Part shown: piece after piece, positions 17,775 to 27,749 of the stretch
How positions within the stretch are numbered: position 1 is the stretch's first letter
How the letters are laid out: every line of letters begins with the position of its first letter
Assembly: GCF_020171985.1 (NCBI RefSeq)
Contig: NZ_JAIVAL010000013.1
Location: forward strand, 101,099-165,098
From: Halobacillus halophilus
Lineage (GTDB): Bacteria > Bacillota > Bacilli > Bacillales > Halobacillaceae
DNA length: 64,000 nt
Direction of reading: 5' to 3'
The notes under the pieces: model-generated
Told to the model about the DNA's origin: nothing
The model's database searches: none
What the model saw: the letters and a program-made list of their open reading frames with translations, nothing else
Program-made: the position numbers and the translations under genes

Positions 17775-17808
17775 AAAAAGCAAGCATGGCGGGCCATGCT
17801 TGCTTTTT
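17775..17808. terminator. bidirectional terminator
   Basis: AAAAAGCAAGCATGGC pairs with the complementary CCATGCTTGCTTTTT across GG; it separates the symporter from the convergent cell-wall hydrolase. Confidence 0.92.
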
Positions 17809-17811
17809 ATA

Positions 17812-18393
17812 TTACCTTAAGAATACGTGATCACCAATTACGGTAGTTACTTCTTTACTGCTAAGGTAACTGCTGGAAGCTTTTGCTGGATTATAAAAGA
17901 AAAGAGACTCTCTATCATAACCCTGATAAGCTACAGCTTCCTCTACTGCCTGTTTCGACTCCTGACTGGCAGGCTGCTCAATCGTCCCATTCAATACTGG
18001 TGAGAATTGAATTCCATCATAGATCACTCCATAAATGGAGTTAGGGAATTCATTGCTTTCTACACGATTCAATACCACTGTTGCTACGCCAACTTTACCT
18101 GCATAACTTTCTCCTTTAGCTTCCGCCTCCACTAAGCGAGCCAGTAAATCTTTCTCCCATTCTTCCGGAAGCACAGGCATCTGCAACTGTTCTCCTGGAT
18201 AAATCACAGAAGACGATTTATCATTGACCGCCTTCAGCTGATGGGTTGAAATCCCATAGTTCGATGCAATGCTATATAAGGAATCGCCTCTTTGGACGGT
18301 ATAAGTTTGTTGAGCACCTTCCGCCTGAGCAGGGAAAGTAAATGTGAATATTCCAGCAAATACCAATAAGGAAATCATTAAGTTCTTAAACAT
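17812..18393 (-). CDS. LysM and SleB-type cell wall hydrolase
   Basis: A secreted 193-residue peptidoglycan hydrolase: signal peptide ending near FPAQA, one LysM domain (about 28-75: YTVQRGDSLYSIASNYGIS), then a SleB/CwlJ Hydrolase_2 domain with ARLVEAEAKGESYAGKVGVA and the NPAKASS region. Resembles B. subtilis YkvT/SleB; a role in spore-cortex or vegetative wall turnover is possible. The ATG at 18393 sits ten bases after GGAGG; a TTG two codons earlier is the alternative start. Confidence 0.9.
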   Translation of the reverse strand: MFKNLMISLLVFAGIFTFTFPAQAEGAQQTYTVQRGDSLYSIASNYGISTHQLKAVNDKSSSVIYPGEQLQMPVLPEEWEKDLLARLVEAEAKGESYAGKVGVATVVLNRVESNEFPNSIYGVIYDGIQFSPVLNGTIEQPASQESKQAVEEAVAYQGYDRESLFFYNPAKASSSYLSSKEVTTVIGDHVFLR

Positions 18394-18573
18394 ATGCAAT
18401 CAACCTCCCTGAAATAATCTATTTCACACATTAACATGGGAGATTAAAACTTTTCACTATTAATTATTTCCAACATTACCAGCTGTTCAATGTACGAAAT
18501 GGAAGCTTAAATCATTTTATGAATCACTAGATAGGGTTAAAATGAGAGAAATAGAGAAAAGCAGGTGATTTTA

Positions 18574-19155
18574 ATGTTAGACACGCATGCTAGAAAGTAT
18601 GTACAACCATCTATAGAAAAAACCGCTTCTTTTTTACTAAGAAGAGGCAGGACCCCCAATCAGATAACCATTCTTGCACTTTTTCTAGGTCTTTCTACCA
18701 GTCTTCTCTACTTAAGCGGTTATCCAATAATAGGAGTAATCGTATTATGGGTATCAGGCTTTTTAGACGCTGTGGACGGGACGATGGCACGCCATACGAA
18801 ATCCTCTCCTTTCGGAACTGTCATGGACGTTACGTTCGATCGAATCGTGGAAGTAGCCATGATTGTGGCGGTTGCCTATTTACATCCCGAAGTCATGTGG
18901 CCACTATTACTATTAAGCGTTTCGATTATTATTTCCATGACGGTTTTCCTAGTGGTGGGCGCAGTATCGGAAAAGGCAGGGATCAAGTCTTTTTATTATC
19001 AGGCAGGAGCGGCTGAACGATCAGAAGGCTTTATATTTTTTAGTATTATGCTCCTATTTCCCAACTTCCTTCTATGGTCCACTCTTCTTTTCTTTGCTGT
19101 GGAATTGTTTACCGGAATACAAAGGTTCATGGAAGCAAAGCGGATTCTGCAATAA
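18574..19155 (+). CDS. CDP-alcohol phosphatidyltransferase
   Basis: Integral membrane enzyme that transfers a phosphatidyl group from CDP-diacylglycerol to an alcohol. The 193-residue protein has five to six membrane helices and the metal-binding signature DAVDGTMAR...G...D...D at about residues 67-91. The acceptor (glycerol phosphate, inositol phosphate or other) cannot be told. The ATG at 18574 is preceded by AGGTGA; a GTG three codons earlier is part of that site. Not linked to pgsA context, so it is probably an accessory family member. Confidence 0.88.
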   Translation: MLDTHARKYVQPSIEKTASFLLRRGRTPNQITILALFLGLSTSLLYLSGYPIIGVIVLWVSGFLDAVDGTMARHTKSSPFGTVMDVTFDRIVEVAMIVAVAYLHPEVMWPLLLLSVSIIISMTVFLVVGAVSEKAGIKSFYYQAGAAERSEGFIFFSIMLLFPNFLLWSTLLFFAVELFTGIQRFMEAKRILQ

Positions 19156-19168
19156 GTGGAAAAGATGC

Positions 19169-19636
19169 TTAATACGCCGATTTATCTTCTTTCCTCTCCC
19201 ATTTCTTAAAGGGAAGCGCTGCATTATCTAAGGTTATTCTGCGGAAAGGCAGGGATCTTTCCTGTGGATGTTTTGAAACTTCTTTATAGATCAGTTCATC
19301 ATCAAAACCTGCACGTGAGGCATCATCTCTTCCTGCCGAAAAGTACACCTGCTCAGGACGCGCCCAATAAATAGCTCCCACACACATGGGACAGGGCTCG
19401 CAGCTTACATAAAGCTCGCATCCCTTTAACTCAAAATGTCCCAGAGTTTCGCACGCACTTCGAATTGCCTGCACTTCCGCGTGGGCTGTAGGATCCATCT
19501 TCTCTGTCACTCTGTTACCCGCTTCTGCAATGATAGTCCCTTCTTTTACTACAATGGCAGCGAATGGACCTCCATCGCGCTCCACATTGTCAGCGGCTAA
19601 TTGAATCGTGTACCTCAGGTATTCCTCTTCAGTCAT
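19169..19636 (-). CDS. guaD: guanine deaminase (cytidine deaminase-like fold)
   Basis: Converts guanine to xanthine and ammonia. Zinc site HAE in PTAHAEVQAIR and PCPMC in SCEPCPMCVGAIYWARP are intact, and the ending (AGFDDELIYKEV...PF) matches B. subtilis GuaD, as does the length of 155. The fourth codon ATG is chosen since GAGAGGGG directly abuts the first one. It could also be called a generic nucleoside deaminase; TadA is less likely given the C-terminus. Follows uvsE by about 50 bases on the same strand. Confidence 0.85.
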   Translation of the reverse strand: MTEEEYLRYTIQLAADNVERDGGPFAAIVVKEGTIIAEAGNRVTEKMDPTAHAEVQAIRSACETLGHFELKGCELYVSCEPCPMCVGAIYWARPEQVYFSAGRDDASRAGFDDELIYKEVSKHPQERSLPFRRITLDNAALPFKKWERKEDKSAY

Positions 19637-19687
19637 CTGCTGCATCCCCTCTCGCTGAATGTGATTTTTACGTATGTTTACCTACTC

Positions 19688-20644
19688 TTAAAAATTAAGC
19701 TCTCCTCCTTTTAAACGCTTCACCCCTCTCTGAGCAGACAGGTCTTCTACAAGCTTCAATAGAGCACGATCCTTTTCTTTAGCCTCAATCATGACATCAA
19801 TCGGCTGCTCTGTCTGTTTGACTATTTTTAGAAAAGGGGTTACATACGCTTCCTCTACGTAATCTGCATGACTGCGGTAAGCTCCTTCGCTCTTTGGAGA
19901 AGATAAGTGAACTTTGGGTGGAAACCCGTATCCGGACCATGTTTCGTAAAACCTCGGCAAAAGTTCAACTAAATCTTCATCAGCGGTATGGTTAGCCATG
20001 TAATGATGATAGTCAAACATCATAGGGATCCCTTCTTTCTCGCAAACTTCCAAGGTTTCTGTAGTGGTGTACGTTTTATCATCATTCTCCAAGGTCATTT
20101 GCTTTTTAATTGGATCCGGCAATTGCTTTAAATTTTCATGAAAACGCTCAAGAGCAGCTGCTTTATCCCCGTATGCCCCTCCGATATGAAGATTAATATG
20201 AGATTCTTCATGAAGCCCCATCGCTTTTAATAAAGCATAATGATATTCCATATCTTTAACGGCATTTTCAGTCACATGGGGCTTATCACTTGTAAATAGT
20301 GTGAATTGATTAGGGTGGAAACTCGTCCTTAGCTGGTGTTTCTTTACGAGCTTCCCGATTTCAGCATACAACTCCTTAAATGGTGTAATATAATCCCATT
20401 CCACATCGTCATGGGTGGCTAATGGCACAAGGGCAGAAGAGAAACGATATAGCGGTATTTCATGTGCAATATTGTAATGAATGGCCCTTAGTGTATGCTG
20501 TAAATTTAGTCGCGTAATTCTTTGCAGCTCAGAGATCCGCTCTTCTTCTTTTAATTTTTGGTATCTCGAAAAGGTCATGGTTTTCGCCGGGGTGGCTTCC
20601 CATAGGGAAAGTGCATGGGCTACATATCCGAATCGTATGATCAT
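19688..20644 (-). CDS. uvsE: UV damage endonuclease
   Basis: A TIM-barrel metal-dependent endonuclease that nicks DNA 5' to UV photoproducts and other lesions. The 318-residue protein has RFGYVAHAL at the start, [30 protein letters not shown] and MFDYHHYM, the conserved metal-ligand blocks of UvdE/UvsE. AGGAG precedes the ATG. Likely cotranscribed with guaD. Confidence 0.95.
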   Translation of the reverse strand: MIIRFGYVAHALSLWEATPAKTMTFSRYQKLKEEERISELQRITRLNLQHTLRAIHYNIAHEIPLYRFSSALVPLATHDDVEWDYITPFKELYAEIGKLVKKHQLRTSFHPNQFTLFTSDKPHVTENAVKDMEYHYALLKAMGLHEESHINLHIGGAYGDKAAALERFHENLKQLPDPIKKQMTLENDDKTYTTTETLEVCEKEGIPMMFDYHHYMANHTADEDLVELLPRFYETWSGYGFPPKVHLSSPKSEGAYRSHADYVEEAYVTPFLKIVKQTEQPIDVMIEAKEKDRALLKLVEDLSAQRGVKRLKGGELNF

Positions 20645-20749
20645 TTAAACAAACTCCTTCTTCACTTCTTAAATGTCTATCACTATATTCCCCGTTTCTC
20701 AGGTGTTTAATATACTTACCGCACTTTTCATTTATGATTTTCAGCTGCA

Positions 20750-20778
20750 AAAAAAAGAATCTTCTTCAAGAAGATTCT
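20750..20778 (-). terminator. terminator of the permease-like gene
   Basis: AGAATCTTCTT and AAGAAGATTCT pair, followed on the minus strand by eight T. Confidence 0.88.
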
Positions 20779-20803
20779 CACGTTTCATCCATATACTGGA
20801 CTT

Positions 20804-22177
20804 TTAATAAATGTAAAGCGTAATTAACGAAACCACGATACCTATAAATCCGCACATTAAGGTGTAAGGAAGATTTTTTAGAACGATTTGATAAGGATTA
20901 ACGCCTAAACCAACAGAGGTAATCGTTACAATAAGACCATAGGGAGCTGACGGAACCGTAGCAATGGCACAGCTTGCGAGTAAAATCGTCAAGGTTACCG
21001 AAGGCAGTGCTTCCGTTAACAGTCCGCTGACTCCCCCAAAGATCCCCATCGTAGCAATCGGATGCACGCCGAGCAGGGTTAACACAAGAAATGCAGCTTG
21101 AATAAACAGCATAATGAGAATAGGGCTGCCTTTCAAAGCAACAATCGGATCCTGTAAATATTGTAAAAATGGAGAAGCATTCAATGCCTCCGTAAAAAAT
21201 GATAATGATAAAAGCAGTACGATGAAATTATTTAAATGATTGGTCTGTCTTTTCCAAGTGGGCCACCCAATCTGCAAGAAGCTGTTTTTTCGATGTTTTA
21301 AGACCGCCCATATAAAAGCAAATGGGAATATGGCAATGGTGACAGCAAATAGAAAGTCAAGCTGAACAACGTTCGCTAAGAACACAACCACCACTAGAAA
21401 TAGAATAAGAGCCGCGATGAACTCTACTAATTTCTTTTTATTTGATTGGGGAGAGATTCCATCACGCGGATTATACCCTATATCATGTTTACGGAAAATG
21501 AGCTTTCCCATAGTCGAGTCCAATATAATTCCGATTAGAGCAATGAGCAGCATCCATGGCAGGACTTCTAAGTAATTGGCACCTGTTATAAAAATGGATG
21601 TAGCCAATAAAATTTCTAATGGACTCCACAGTAAGGCAAGGGAATATCCCCGCAGCGTGGCCATGGCTATGAAGCTATTTCTCACTTTAGTTTTAGCTTC
21701 TTTTAATTGATTTTTCAACAGGTCCTGTGAAATTGTTGCTGACGATAGATTCAAAAACGCAGCCAGTGACACCATCGTTACTTCACTTCGTATGTATAAG
21801 GATCCCATCCCTTTCGCGTTTCCACCAAGCAAAGACTGCAGCAATTTATTATATCTACCAGCTTTTACTACACTATTCATCCATGGGAGCATAGAAAGAA
21901 GAAAAAGCAGACTTATGTTCCCAGCAAAGAAAGAAGGTATTTCATCTACTGAGACGTCACTCGATATAAAGAAAAAAACGCCGACTGCTAACAACACAAT
22001 ACCAAGAATCCGAAAAACCTTGTCAGACCTGGGGAAATTAATGATTACCATCATTATTCCCATGAGCCCGATCACAAAAAAGAGAGTATCATTTGCCCAG
22101 AATACATGGACAGTATTTAGTAAGAACACCAATGAATAAAAGATATATAAGTAATTTGTAAGCTTTAAATTGTGCAT
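20804..22177 (-). CDS. multi-pass membrane protein, putative permease
   Basis: A 457-residue protein with about eleven to twelve hydrophobic segments and a basic cytoplasmic loop near the middle (RKHDIGYNPRDGISPQSNKKK). Glycine/proline-rich re-entrant-like stretches LLGVHPIATMGIFGGVSG and SAPYGLIVTITSVGLGVNPYQ resemble ion-transporter superfamily carriers. I cannot name the family with certainty; B. subtilis YhfA is a possible relative. AGGTGAG precedes the ATG. Single-gene unit with its own terminator. Confidence 0.7.
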   Translation of the reverse strand: MHNLKLTNYLYIFYSLVFLLNTVHVFWANDTLFFVIGLMGIMMVIINFPRSDKVFRILGIVLLAVGVFFFISSDVSVDEIPSFFAGNISLLFLLSMLPWMNSVVKAGRYNKLLQSLLGGNAKGMGSLYIRSEVTMVSLAAFLNLSSATISQDLLKNQLKEAKTKVRNSFIAMATLRGYSLALLWSPLEILLATSIFITGANYLEVLPWMLLIALIGIILDSTMGKLIFRKHDIGYNPRDGISPQSNKKKLVEFIAALILFLVVVVFLANVVQLDFLFAVTIAIFPFAFIWAVLKHRKNSFLQIGWPTWKRQTNHLNNFIVLLLSLSFFTEALNASPFLQYLQDPIVALKGSPILIMLFIQAAFLVLTLLGVHPIATMGIFGGVSGLLTEALPSVTLTILLASCAIATVPSAPYGLIVTITSVGLGVNPYQIVLKNLPYTLMCGFIGIVVSLITLYIY

Positions 22178-22362
22178 AATCTCACCTGCCTCTAGGCGAA
22201 CAATACATGGAATATAAGATGAGTTCGTCTACTTATTTTTACCAGTGATCTCATCCTATCGGTTACAATGATTATTTTCAAGAAACTTGAATTTCAGAAA
22301 GGGGTTTATCCCTTATCCTTATCGAGAGCCCTGGTCAACTTCACCGTTTTCTTCCGCTCCTG

Positions 22363-23904
22363 CTAGGAGGCTTTTTCGATACTCATCCCATCCACTAACT
22401 CTTGAAGTTCATGTGTTAATTGATTTAGCTGATCAACAACAGCTTCTAATTCTTGAGACATGGCCAGCTGTTGTTGAGAAGCTGCGGCTATTTGCTCACT
22501 GCTTGCTTCATTCTCTTTAGCAGCATTTTTCAATTCTTGCATTGAAGCTTGAACTCCAGCTCCACTTGTACGGATTTGTGAAGAACGCCTTCCTGTATCT
22601 TTTATCCGGTGAGTAACTTCTGAAGTAGCTTTCTGAATACCGTTTAATGATCCTTCAGCGTTCTCCATCAGCTTATACCCTTCATTTATCTTCAAAGTAC
22701 ATTCGTTCATCTCTGAGTGAATGATCGCTGATTCTTCCTGTATACCTGATACAACTTTGTGAATGGATTGTGCAGATTGACTCGACTGGCGTGCTAATTT
22801 CCTGACTTCTTCCGCTACCACCGCAAAACCTTTCCCTGCATCTCCTGCTCTTGCTGCTTCAATAGAAGCATTGAGGGCTAAGAGATTTGTCTTTTCTGTG
22901 ATCTCTCTTATAACAGAAACAAAATTAGATACTTCGCCCGTCTGGTTCAAAAATTGGGCAAATAAATCTTCTAACTGTTCCACTGAGCGATTAGCCTCCT
23001 GAACCCTGTTTCTCGCCTCATCAACTATAGATGCTCCTGCAAGAGACTGCTCATTAGCGGATTCAGAGTGGTGCTCTACTTCCTTTATATGTTCATCCAT
23101 TTCTTTAATCGTTTGCAGCAGTTCTTCCAGTTTTCCTGTGTTTTCCTCTGCCTGGCCTCTTTGAGTAGCAGCCGCCGCATTCATGGTTTGAGCAGAACCA
23201 GCTATATCCTGAGCGGAATTGGCGCTTTCATTTGTTTCATGCTGAATAACTTGCGCCAGCCTCCCAAGCTCTGCCATACTTCGGTTTACATGCTGGACGA
23301 CAGCTTCGTATGTCTTTGAACTGCGGCTGCGCTCTTTCTCTATCTCTCTTTCTAACTTCCTCTTATGTAGTATTAAGATAAGTGTGGCTCCATAGGTGAG
23401 CAAAAGGAACACAGCATGGATCATGAGCAAAGAGAATTTATAATTGGGTGTTCCGCATAACAGTACCGGAAAAAAGAAATAGCCAGCTAAGTGATGTACG
23501 GCAAATATGCCCGTGCTGATGCTAAGCATAGCGATAGAGTTATAATAGGCAATGAGAGCGAGAACCATAAATATGGAATAATGATATTCAACCAACCCAT
23601 CACCTGAAGCGATGATGAGCATCGAGCCATGAGTTAAAGCCAAAGTAATGATTAACGGAAGTTTGCGGTGGTTCGAATCGATTCGAAAAAGAGTGAAGCC
23701 TATGATTACAAGAACTGCCGTTATCCCTAAAAGGATATAAAGCAGAGTAGTCATAGAAGGTGAAAGGTTATTTACCCCCATAAGAAAAGAGTAAGACTCT
23801 AAAAACCCAAAAACACGGTGCAATATATAAACCGTCACTGCAATGATCAACACTCCGAAAGCGAAACATAACATAAGTAGATTCCCGTTCAACCTTTTTA
23901 CCAT
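22363..23904 (-). CDS. methyl-accepting chemotaxis protein with six-helix membrane sensor
   Basis: A 513-residue receptor. The N-terminal half has six membrane segments with almost no extracytoplasmic domain, so the signal is sensed in or near the membrane. The cytoplasmic half holds the MCP signalling hairpin with [21 protein letters not shown] and [12 protein letters not shown], which contacts CheA/CheW. No clear HAMP domain separates the halves. The ATG at 23904 follows GAGGGTGG; the longer frame lacks a site. No chemotaxis genes are adjacent. Confidence 0.92.
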   Translation of the reverse strand: MVKRLNGNLLMLCFAFGVLIIAVTVYILHRVFGFLESYSFLMGVNNLSPSMTTLLYILLGITAVLVIIGFTLFRIDSNHRKLPLIITLALTHGSMLIIASGDGLVEYHYSIFMVLALIAYYNSIAMLSISTGIFAVHHLAGYFFFPVLLCGTPNYKFSLLMIHAVFLLLTYGATLILILHKRKLEREIEKERSRSSKTYEAVVQHVNRSMAELGRLAQVIQHETNESANSAQDIAGSAQTMNAAAATQRGQAEENTGKLEELLQTIKEMDEHIKEVEHHSESANEQSLAGASIVDEARNRVQEANRSVEQLEDLFAQFLNQTGEVSNFVSVIREITEKTNLLALNASIEAARAGDAGKGFAVVAEEVRKLARQSSQSAQSIHKVVSGIQEESAIIHSEMNECTLKINEGYKLMENAEGSLNGIQKATSEVTHRIKDTGRRSSQIRTSGAGVQASMQELKNAAKENEASSEQIAAASQQQLAMSQELEAVVDQLNQLTHELQELVDGMSIEKAS

Positions 23905-24051
23905 TACTTTTAACCCACCCTCAATTTTATATCTACCTCTACGCAATACTAATGAACTATACTTAATAATACGAATTATTTGATTAATCTACTATTACTA
24001 CATTTTTACGTATGTATTAATAGGATACTTATCCTGCTGCACCTGCTTGTA

Positions 24052-24082
24052 TAAAAAAAGCTGCCGGAAAACCAGCAGCTTC
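24052..24082 (-). terminator. terminator of the aldo/keto reductase gene
   Basis: AAGCTGC and GCAGCTT pair with additional CGG/CCA closure and are followed on the minus strand by seven T. Confidence 0.85.
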
Positions 24083-24101
24083 ATTCTTTCCTTCATTCTT
24101 T

Positions 24102-24926
24102 TTATCGGATGTTCATCTCAGAAGGTTTAGGTCCTTTTCTTTCTCCGCGGTCTAATTTATTAATCGCATTCATATCCTCTGCCGTCAGTTCAAAATCGAA
24201 TACATCAAAGTTTTCTTCGATTCTTGACGGTGTAACTGATTTTGGAATAACAATCGTATCGTTTTGTAAATGCCAGCGGATAATAACCTGGGCAGCTGTT
24301 TTATTGTGCTGCTCAGCTATTGATTGAATGGTTTCGTCCTTCAGCACTTCTTTTCCTTGCATTAGTGGACTCCACGCTTCAAGATGGATACCATTTTTGC
24401 GACAGAAATCTTTCAGTTCATTCTGAGCAAGATAAGGGTGGCATTCCACCTGGTTAACGGACGGTTTTACTTCACACTCTTCCATCAGGCGCTCCAGATG
24501 GTCAATATCAAAGTTACATACGCCGATCGCTTTTACCTTTCCATCCTTTTGCAGCTGTTCCAGTGCTTTATAGGTTTCTACATATTCATCATATTCAGGA
24601 GTCGGCCAATGGATTAGGTAAAGATCCACATACTCAAGACCCAGCTTATCCAGACTAGTCTCAAGCGCTTGAATGGTGTTGTTATATCCTTGATCGGTGT
24701 TCCATACCTTGGTCGTAATAAATAGTTCGTCACGGCCTAAACCACTTTGCTTAATAGCTTCGCCAACCTGTTCTTCATTTTTGTAAGCAGCTGCCGTATC
24801 TATATGACGATATCCTGTTTCAAGGGCTTTTGATACAGCGGCTACCGCGTCTTTCTGTTCTACTTGCCATACTCCAAATCCTAGCTGAGGCATTTCCACA
24901 TTGCTATGAAGTGTCATGGTTTTCAT
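24102..24926 (-). CDS. aldo/keto reductase
   Basis: NADPH-dependent carbonyl reductase, 274 residues, TIM barrel. The catalytic Asp/Tyr appear in HIDTAAAYKNE, the lysine in TTKVWNTDQGY, and the histidine in YLIHWPTP; the cofactor segment IPKSVTPSRIEEN is present. Closest in style to B. subtilis YvgN/YtbE glyoxal reductases. AAAGGGAG precedes the ATG. Monocistronic. Substrate unspecific; aldehyde detoxification is likely. Confidence 0.93.
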   Translation of the reverse strand: MKTMTLHSNVEMPQLGFGVWQVEQKDAVAAVSKALETGYRHIDTAAAYKNEEQVGEAIKQSGLGRDELFITTKVWNTDQGYNNTIQALETSLDKLGLEYVDLYLIHWPTPEYDEYVETYKALEQLQKDGKVKAIGVCNFDIDHLERLMEECEVKPSVNQVECHPYLAQNELKDFCRKNGIHLEAWSPLMQGKEVLKDETIQSIAEQHNKTAAQVIIRWHLQNDTIVIPKSVTPSRIEENFDVFDFELTAEDMNAINKLDRGERKGPKPSEMNIR

Positions 24927-25026
24927 AAAAAACTCCCTTTCTTATTAAAGGTTTACAGAGGCAGTGTAGCACAGATGGATTTCCAAATGCTTCTATTATG
25001 CTTACCTTAAAAGAAAGAGAGCCTTC

Positions 25027-25536
25027 TTAGTATTTATTATAGGCGGTTTGATAAACTTCTACTGATCTTTCATGACCGCAGGTTAGTTGATAGGCGAGTG
25101 TACCATCCTGCTCTTCCTTATCAATACTTTGACATGTCTTTGTTGTTATTTGCCCATTTCCGAGCTTGTCTCTTCGATTATCGTGTTTATAGTTAATCTC
25201 TTCCCCGTTAAAAGAAAGATCAATAAAAATGGGATCTCCCTCTGTGGTACGTCTCACAATGTTTACCTCGTCAATGGTTCCTTGCTGAACATTCTGAATA
25301 AAATCATCCAGCTCCTCAATAATTTCAACTGGTTTTTCTACAGCCTTATCCTCAGGTTCTTTTGTGTTGGTATCAGCAGAACTCTCCGCACTTTTCTCAT
25401 CTTTACTATCCGTTTCCTTGTCTTCCTGCTCCGTCTTGACATTTTCCTGATCCTTGGAGCGATCAGCTCCCTCTTCGGTACTCTCAGCACAGCCGGTTAA
25501 CAACAAAACAAGCAATAAAATCCTCCATATTTTCAT
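25027..25536 (-). CDS. lipoprotein with DUF4362-like domain
   Basis: A 169-residue lipoprotein with signal and lipobox LLTGC, a long acidic Glu/Lys/Asp/Ser linker (about 20-75), then a domain with IVRRTTEGDPIFIDLSFNG and a Cys-containing pattern (TCQSI...LTCGH) that I associate with DUF4362. Function unknown. AGAGGTGATC precedes the ATG. The two cysteines may form a disulphide. Confidence 0.8.
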   Translation of the reverse strand: MKIWRILLLVLLLTGCAESTEEGADRSKDQENVKTEQEDKETDSKDEKSAESSADTNTKEPEDKAVEKPVEIIEELDDFIQNVQQGTIDEVNIVRRTTEGDPIFIDLSFNGEEINYKHDNRRDKLGNGQITTKTCQSIDKEEQDGTLAYQLTCGHERSVEVYQTAYNKY

Positions 25537-25601
25537 GCTTGATCACCTCTACTTCATTAGACGAATCAAATGAATTTACGTTACAACCGGCTGCGAGAAG
25601 C

Positions 25602-26441
25602 TCAGCTTTTTAGCAAGGTAATCTGCCAACTGGATCCAGTTCCAATATTATAAGCATTCGCAAACGACCCCTGATTAATGGCTACACCTAAATTATCAAG
25701 TGAATTTACATACACTAAAGGCTCACCCTTATGAGTATCAGCAAAAGAACGACCAAAAGTCATCGAGTTACGATAAGCTTCTCTTCCATCGTAAGTTATC
25801 GTCACCTCCAGTGTATCTCCATAACCAACCCCAATTTGTTTGAAGAAATCACGGGGAATGTTGGTCCACAGGTTTCCAAAACGTATGTCCAGTATGTCGA
25901 TGCTTCCAGCTGCATAATCACTTCCTATACTTGGTTCCTGAATAGGTAATTCCTCCAGTGACTTTAACGGTACTTCAGGACCTACTTCTTCAAACGAAAT
26001 AACTCCAGAGGCAAGTCGTGCTCCTGTATAGGCATAAATGTCTCTTCCATGAAACGTATAAGACTCCCCTGACCTCGGAAGTCGATTAATAGTTTCATCA
26101 ATTTCACGCGCCTGTACAATACCTTCTGTACGCTTAATATGCGTCAGTGTTCCGTTATCAGGAGTAATCACAAAGTGCCCTGCTCCTGTTTTTACTCCGA
26201 GACTTCTCCTCGTTGAACCTACACCGGGATCCACCACTGAAACAAAGACTGTGCCTTCCTTCCAGTATGAAATTGTCTGCCACAACCTATAGGAAGCTTC
26301 CCATATATTGAAAGGAGGGATGTCATGCGTTAAGTCAAAGATTGATAACCCCTCAGATACGGAATAGGCTACCCCGTGCATGGCGCTGACTGCCCCGTCA
26401 CTTCTGCCAAAATCGGATTGTAGAACTAACGCTTGATTCAT
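25602..26441 (-). CDS. SAM hydroxide adenosyltransferase (DUF62 / SAM hydrolase)
   Basis: A 279-residue member of the family that cleaves S-adenosylmethionine to adenosine and methionine using activated water; fluorinase and chlorinase are relatives. Visible blocks are LQSDFGRSDGAVSAM, LTHDIPPFN, VVDPGVGSTRRSL and ITPDNGTLTH, which carry the conserved Asp-Arg-His set of the hydrolases. The fluorinase-specific loop is not apparent. GAGGCGGG precedes the ATG. Physiological role is unclear. Confidence 0.9.
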   Translation of the reverse strand: MNQALVLQSDFGRSDGAVSAMHGVAYSVSEGLSIFDLTHDIPPFNIWEASYRLWQTISYWKEGTVFVSVVDPGVGSTRRSLGVKTGAGHFVITPDNGTLTHIKRTEGIVQAREIDETINRLPRSGESYTFHGRDIYAYTGARLASGVISFEEVGPEVPLKSLEELPIQEPSIGSDYAAGSIDILDIRFGNLWTNIPRDFFKQIGVGYGDTLEVTITYDGREAYRNSMTFGRSFADTHKGEPLVYVNSLDNLGVAINQGSFANAYNIGTGSSWQITLLKS

Positions 26442-26650
26442 CGAATCCCGCCTCTTTTTTTAGTTATAAATTATTGATAGTTTATCCAAATCCTGCAGCA
26501 AAATCAACAAGTTTATCGTTACTGAAGACTTTCATAAATAAGTTCTTTATTAAATTTATAAAATGATTATCCTGCGTAACTAGAAGCAACAACCTAAATC
26601 ATCAGCTTTTTAAGCCCTCATAACGACTCTTGAAGATAAGCTCCCTTTAC
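26442..26650. other. intergenic region before repeat copy B
   Basis: AT-rich sequence with no gene; it presumably contains the promoter of the SAM hydrolase gene near its left end. The last bases (GATAAGCTCCCTTTAC) are the outer flank shared with copy C. Confidence 0.4.
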
Positions 26651-27162
26651 TTGAAGACTTGATTTCGAGACTTTTGTGAGAATTTGGTCCTGCGGGGGAC
26701 GATTTCGCTTTTCGCGGGCATGTGCTGAGCTTCCTCGGGCTTAAAGCCCTGCGGGATCTCACCGATCATGTTCATCCCGCAGAAGTCTTCATCGTCCCCC
26801 TTCGGACCTTGCCGAATTAGATGCTCGAAACCATTTAAGACGTCGACGGATTGATGAGAAAAAAGCATGTGATTATGAGGCTATTTCATGCTATAACGTT
26901 GTGGAATAGCATGTCTTAAAAGGATTTAGAACCGATAAGAAGGAGTACAATCTTTCCTATAAAAGCGTCCGTTATTCTTACTCGGCTGGGATGGTGGGGA
27001 AATGGCGAGACTCCCATGGGAGAAGGGACTAGGTGAGATCCCTTAGGGAGTGAAACGAGCGAGGAAGCTCACCGTTCCCCCATAGGAAAGCGAGTTATTT
27101 CCCCAACAGCCCTTCTTCACATACCGTAACGGACCCGAATTATCTCGAAACTGAGTCTTCCA
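26651..27162. mobile_element. non-coding mosaic repeat element, copy B (MITE-like)
   Basis: A 512-bp element between TTGAAGACTTGATTTCGAG (26651-26669) and CTCGAAACTGAGTCTTC (27144-27160). The left half holds GGTCCTGCGGGGGACGAT pairing with ATCGTCCCCCTTCGGACC near 26798-26815, enclosing a reverse-oriented GC-rich module. The right half holds the same kind of module in forward orientation, opened by GGTGGGGAAATGGCGAGACTCC and closed by GAAAGCGAGTTATTTCCCC. No open frame is gene-like. Confidence 0.75.
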
Positions 27163-27246
27163 CTATTCGGCCCTATTGTTGAATAAGACTATGATGAAAT
27201 AAAATTGGTAAATTGAGCCAGATAATAAAATAACCAAACGTTACGT

Positions 27247-27735
27247 TTAACGTTTGGCTTTCTTCTTAGGATATATAATAATCATGCGAAACATGATATA
27301 AATAAACAAGGAAAAAAATATTAGAGCGCTGAGTCCATTGGGAACCGGTGTGTTTTTTAAAAGGATACTCAAAACCAACGGCACGGTTGCCGCATATGCT
27401 GTCATCTTCCACAATTGCTGGTAAGTCAGCTTACGATCCAGCTGATTCGTCATGAGAAGAGCCGCACCTGCAAGAGCAGATACCCCCACAAGAATTAAAA
27501 ATATAATCAGCATAGGATAGAAGACAAATACCTGTACCAGATAGAGGCCACGGGACACTTCCGTCAAGTTTGAGTCGAGACGTATAATCGTTCCAATCAT
27601 ATCCGGAAGAAACAGGACCGTCATTAAAATGAACAAGTACACGATCGTACTTGTAATTCCCTTCCGATTTAGACGGAACATCGCTTCCTTCTTAGGTAAA
27701 CGTATACTATTCCATAATGAATCCAGAAACTCCAT
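27247..27735 (-). CDS. DUF1189-like membrane protein
   Basis: A 162-residue membrane protein with about four hydrophobic segments (near 29-48, 64-95, 108-128, 134-152) and basic ends. The opening FLDSLWNSIRLPKKEAMFRLNRKGITSTIVY fits DUF1189/YvlD-neighbour proteins only loosely. GCAGGAG precedes the ATG. It starts 15 bases after the DUF1450 gene, on the same strand, so the two may be cotranscribed. Function unknown. Confidence 0.7.
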   Translation of the reverse strand: MEFLDSLWNSIRLPKKEAMFRLNRKGITSTIVYLFILMTVLFLPDMIGTIIRLDSNLTEVSRGLYLVQVFVFYPMLIIFLILVGVSALAGAALLMTNQLDRKLTYQQLWKMTAYAATVPLVLSILLKNTPVPNGLSALIFFSLFIYIMFRMIIIYPKKKAKR

Positions 27736-27749
27736 GTTATTCTCCTGCC

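Noticed and set aside
19610..19630. ACCTCAGGT as a fourth copy of the repeated terminator arm
   Set aside because: Only nine bases match, there is no facing arm, and it is part of the guaD coding sequence.
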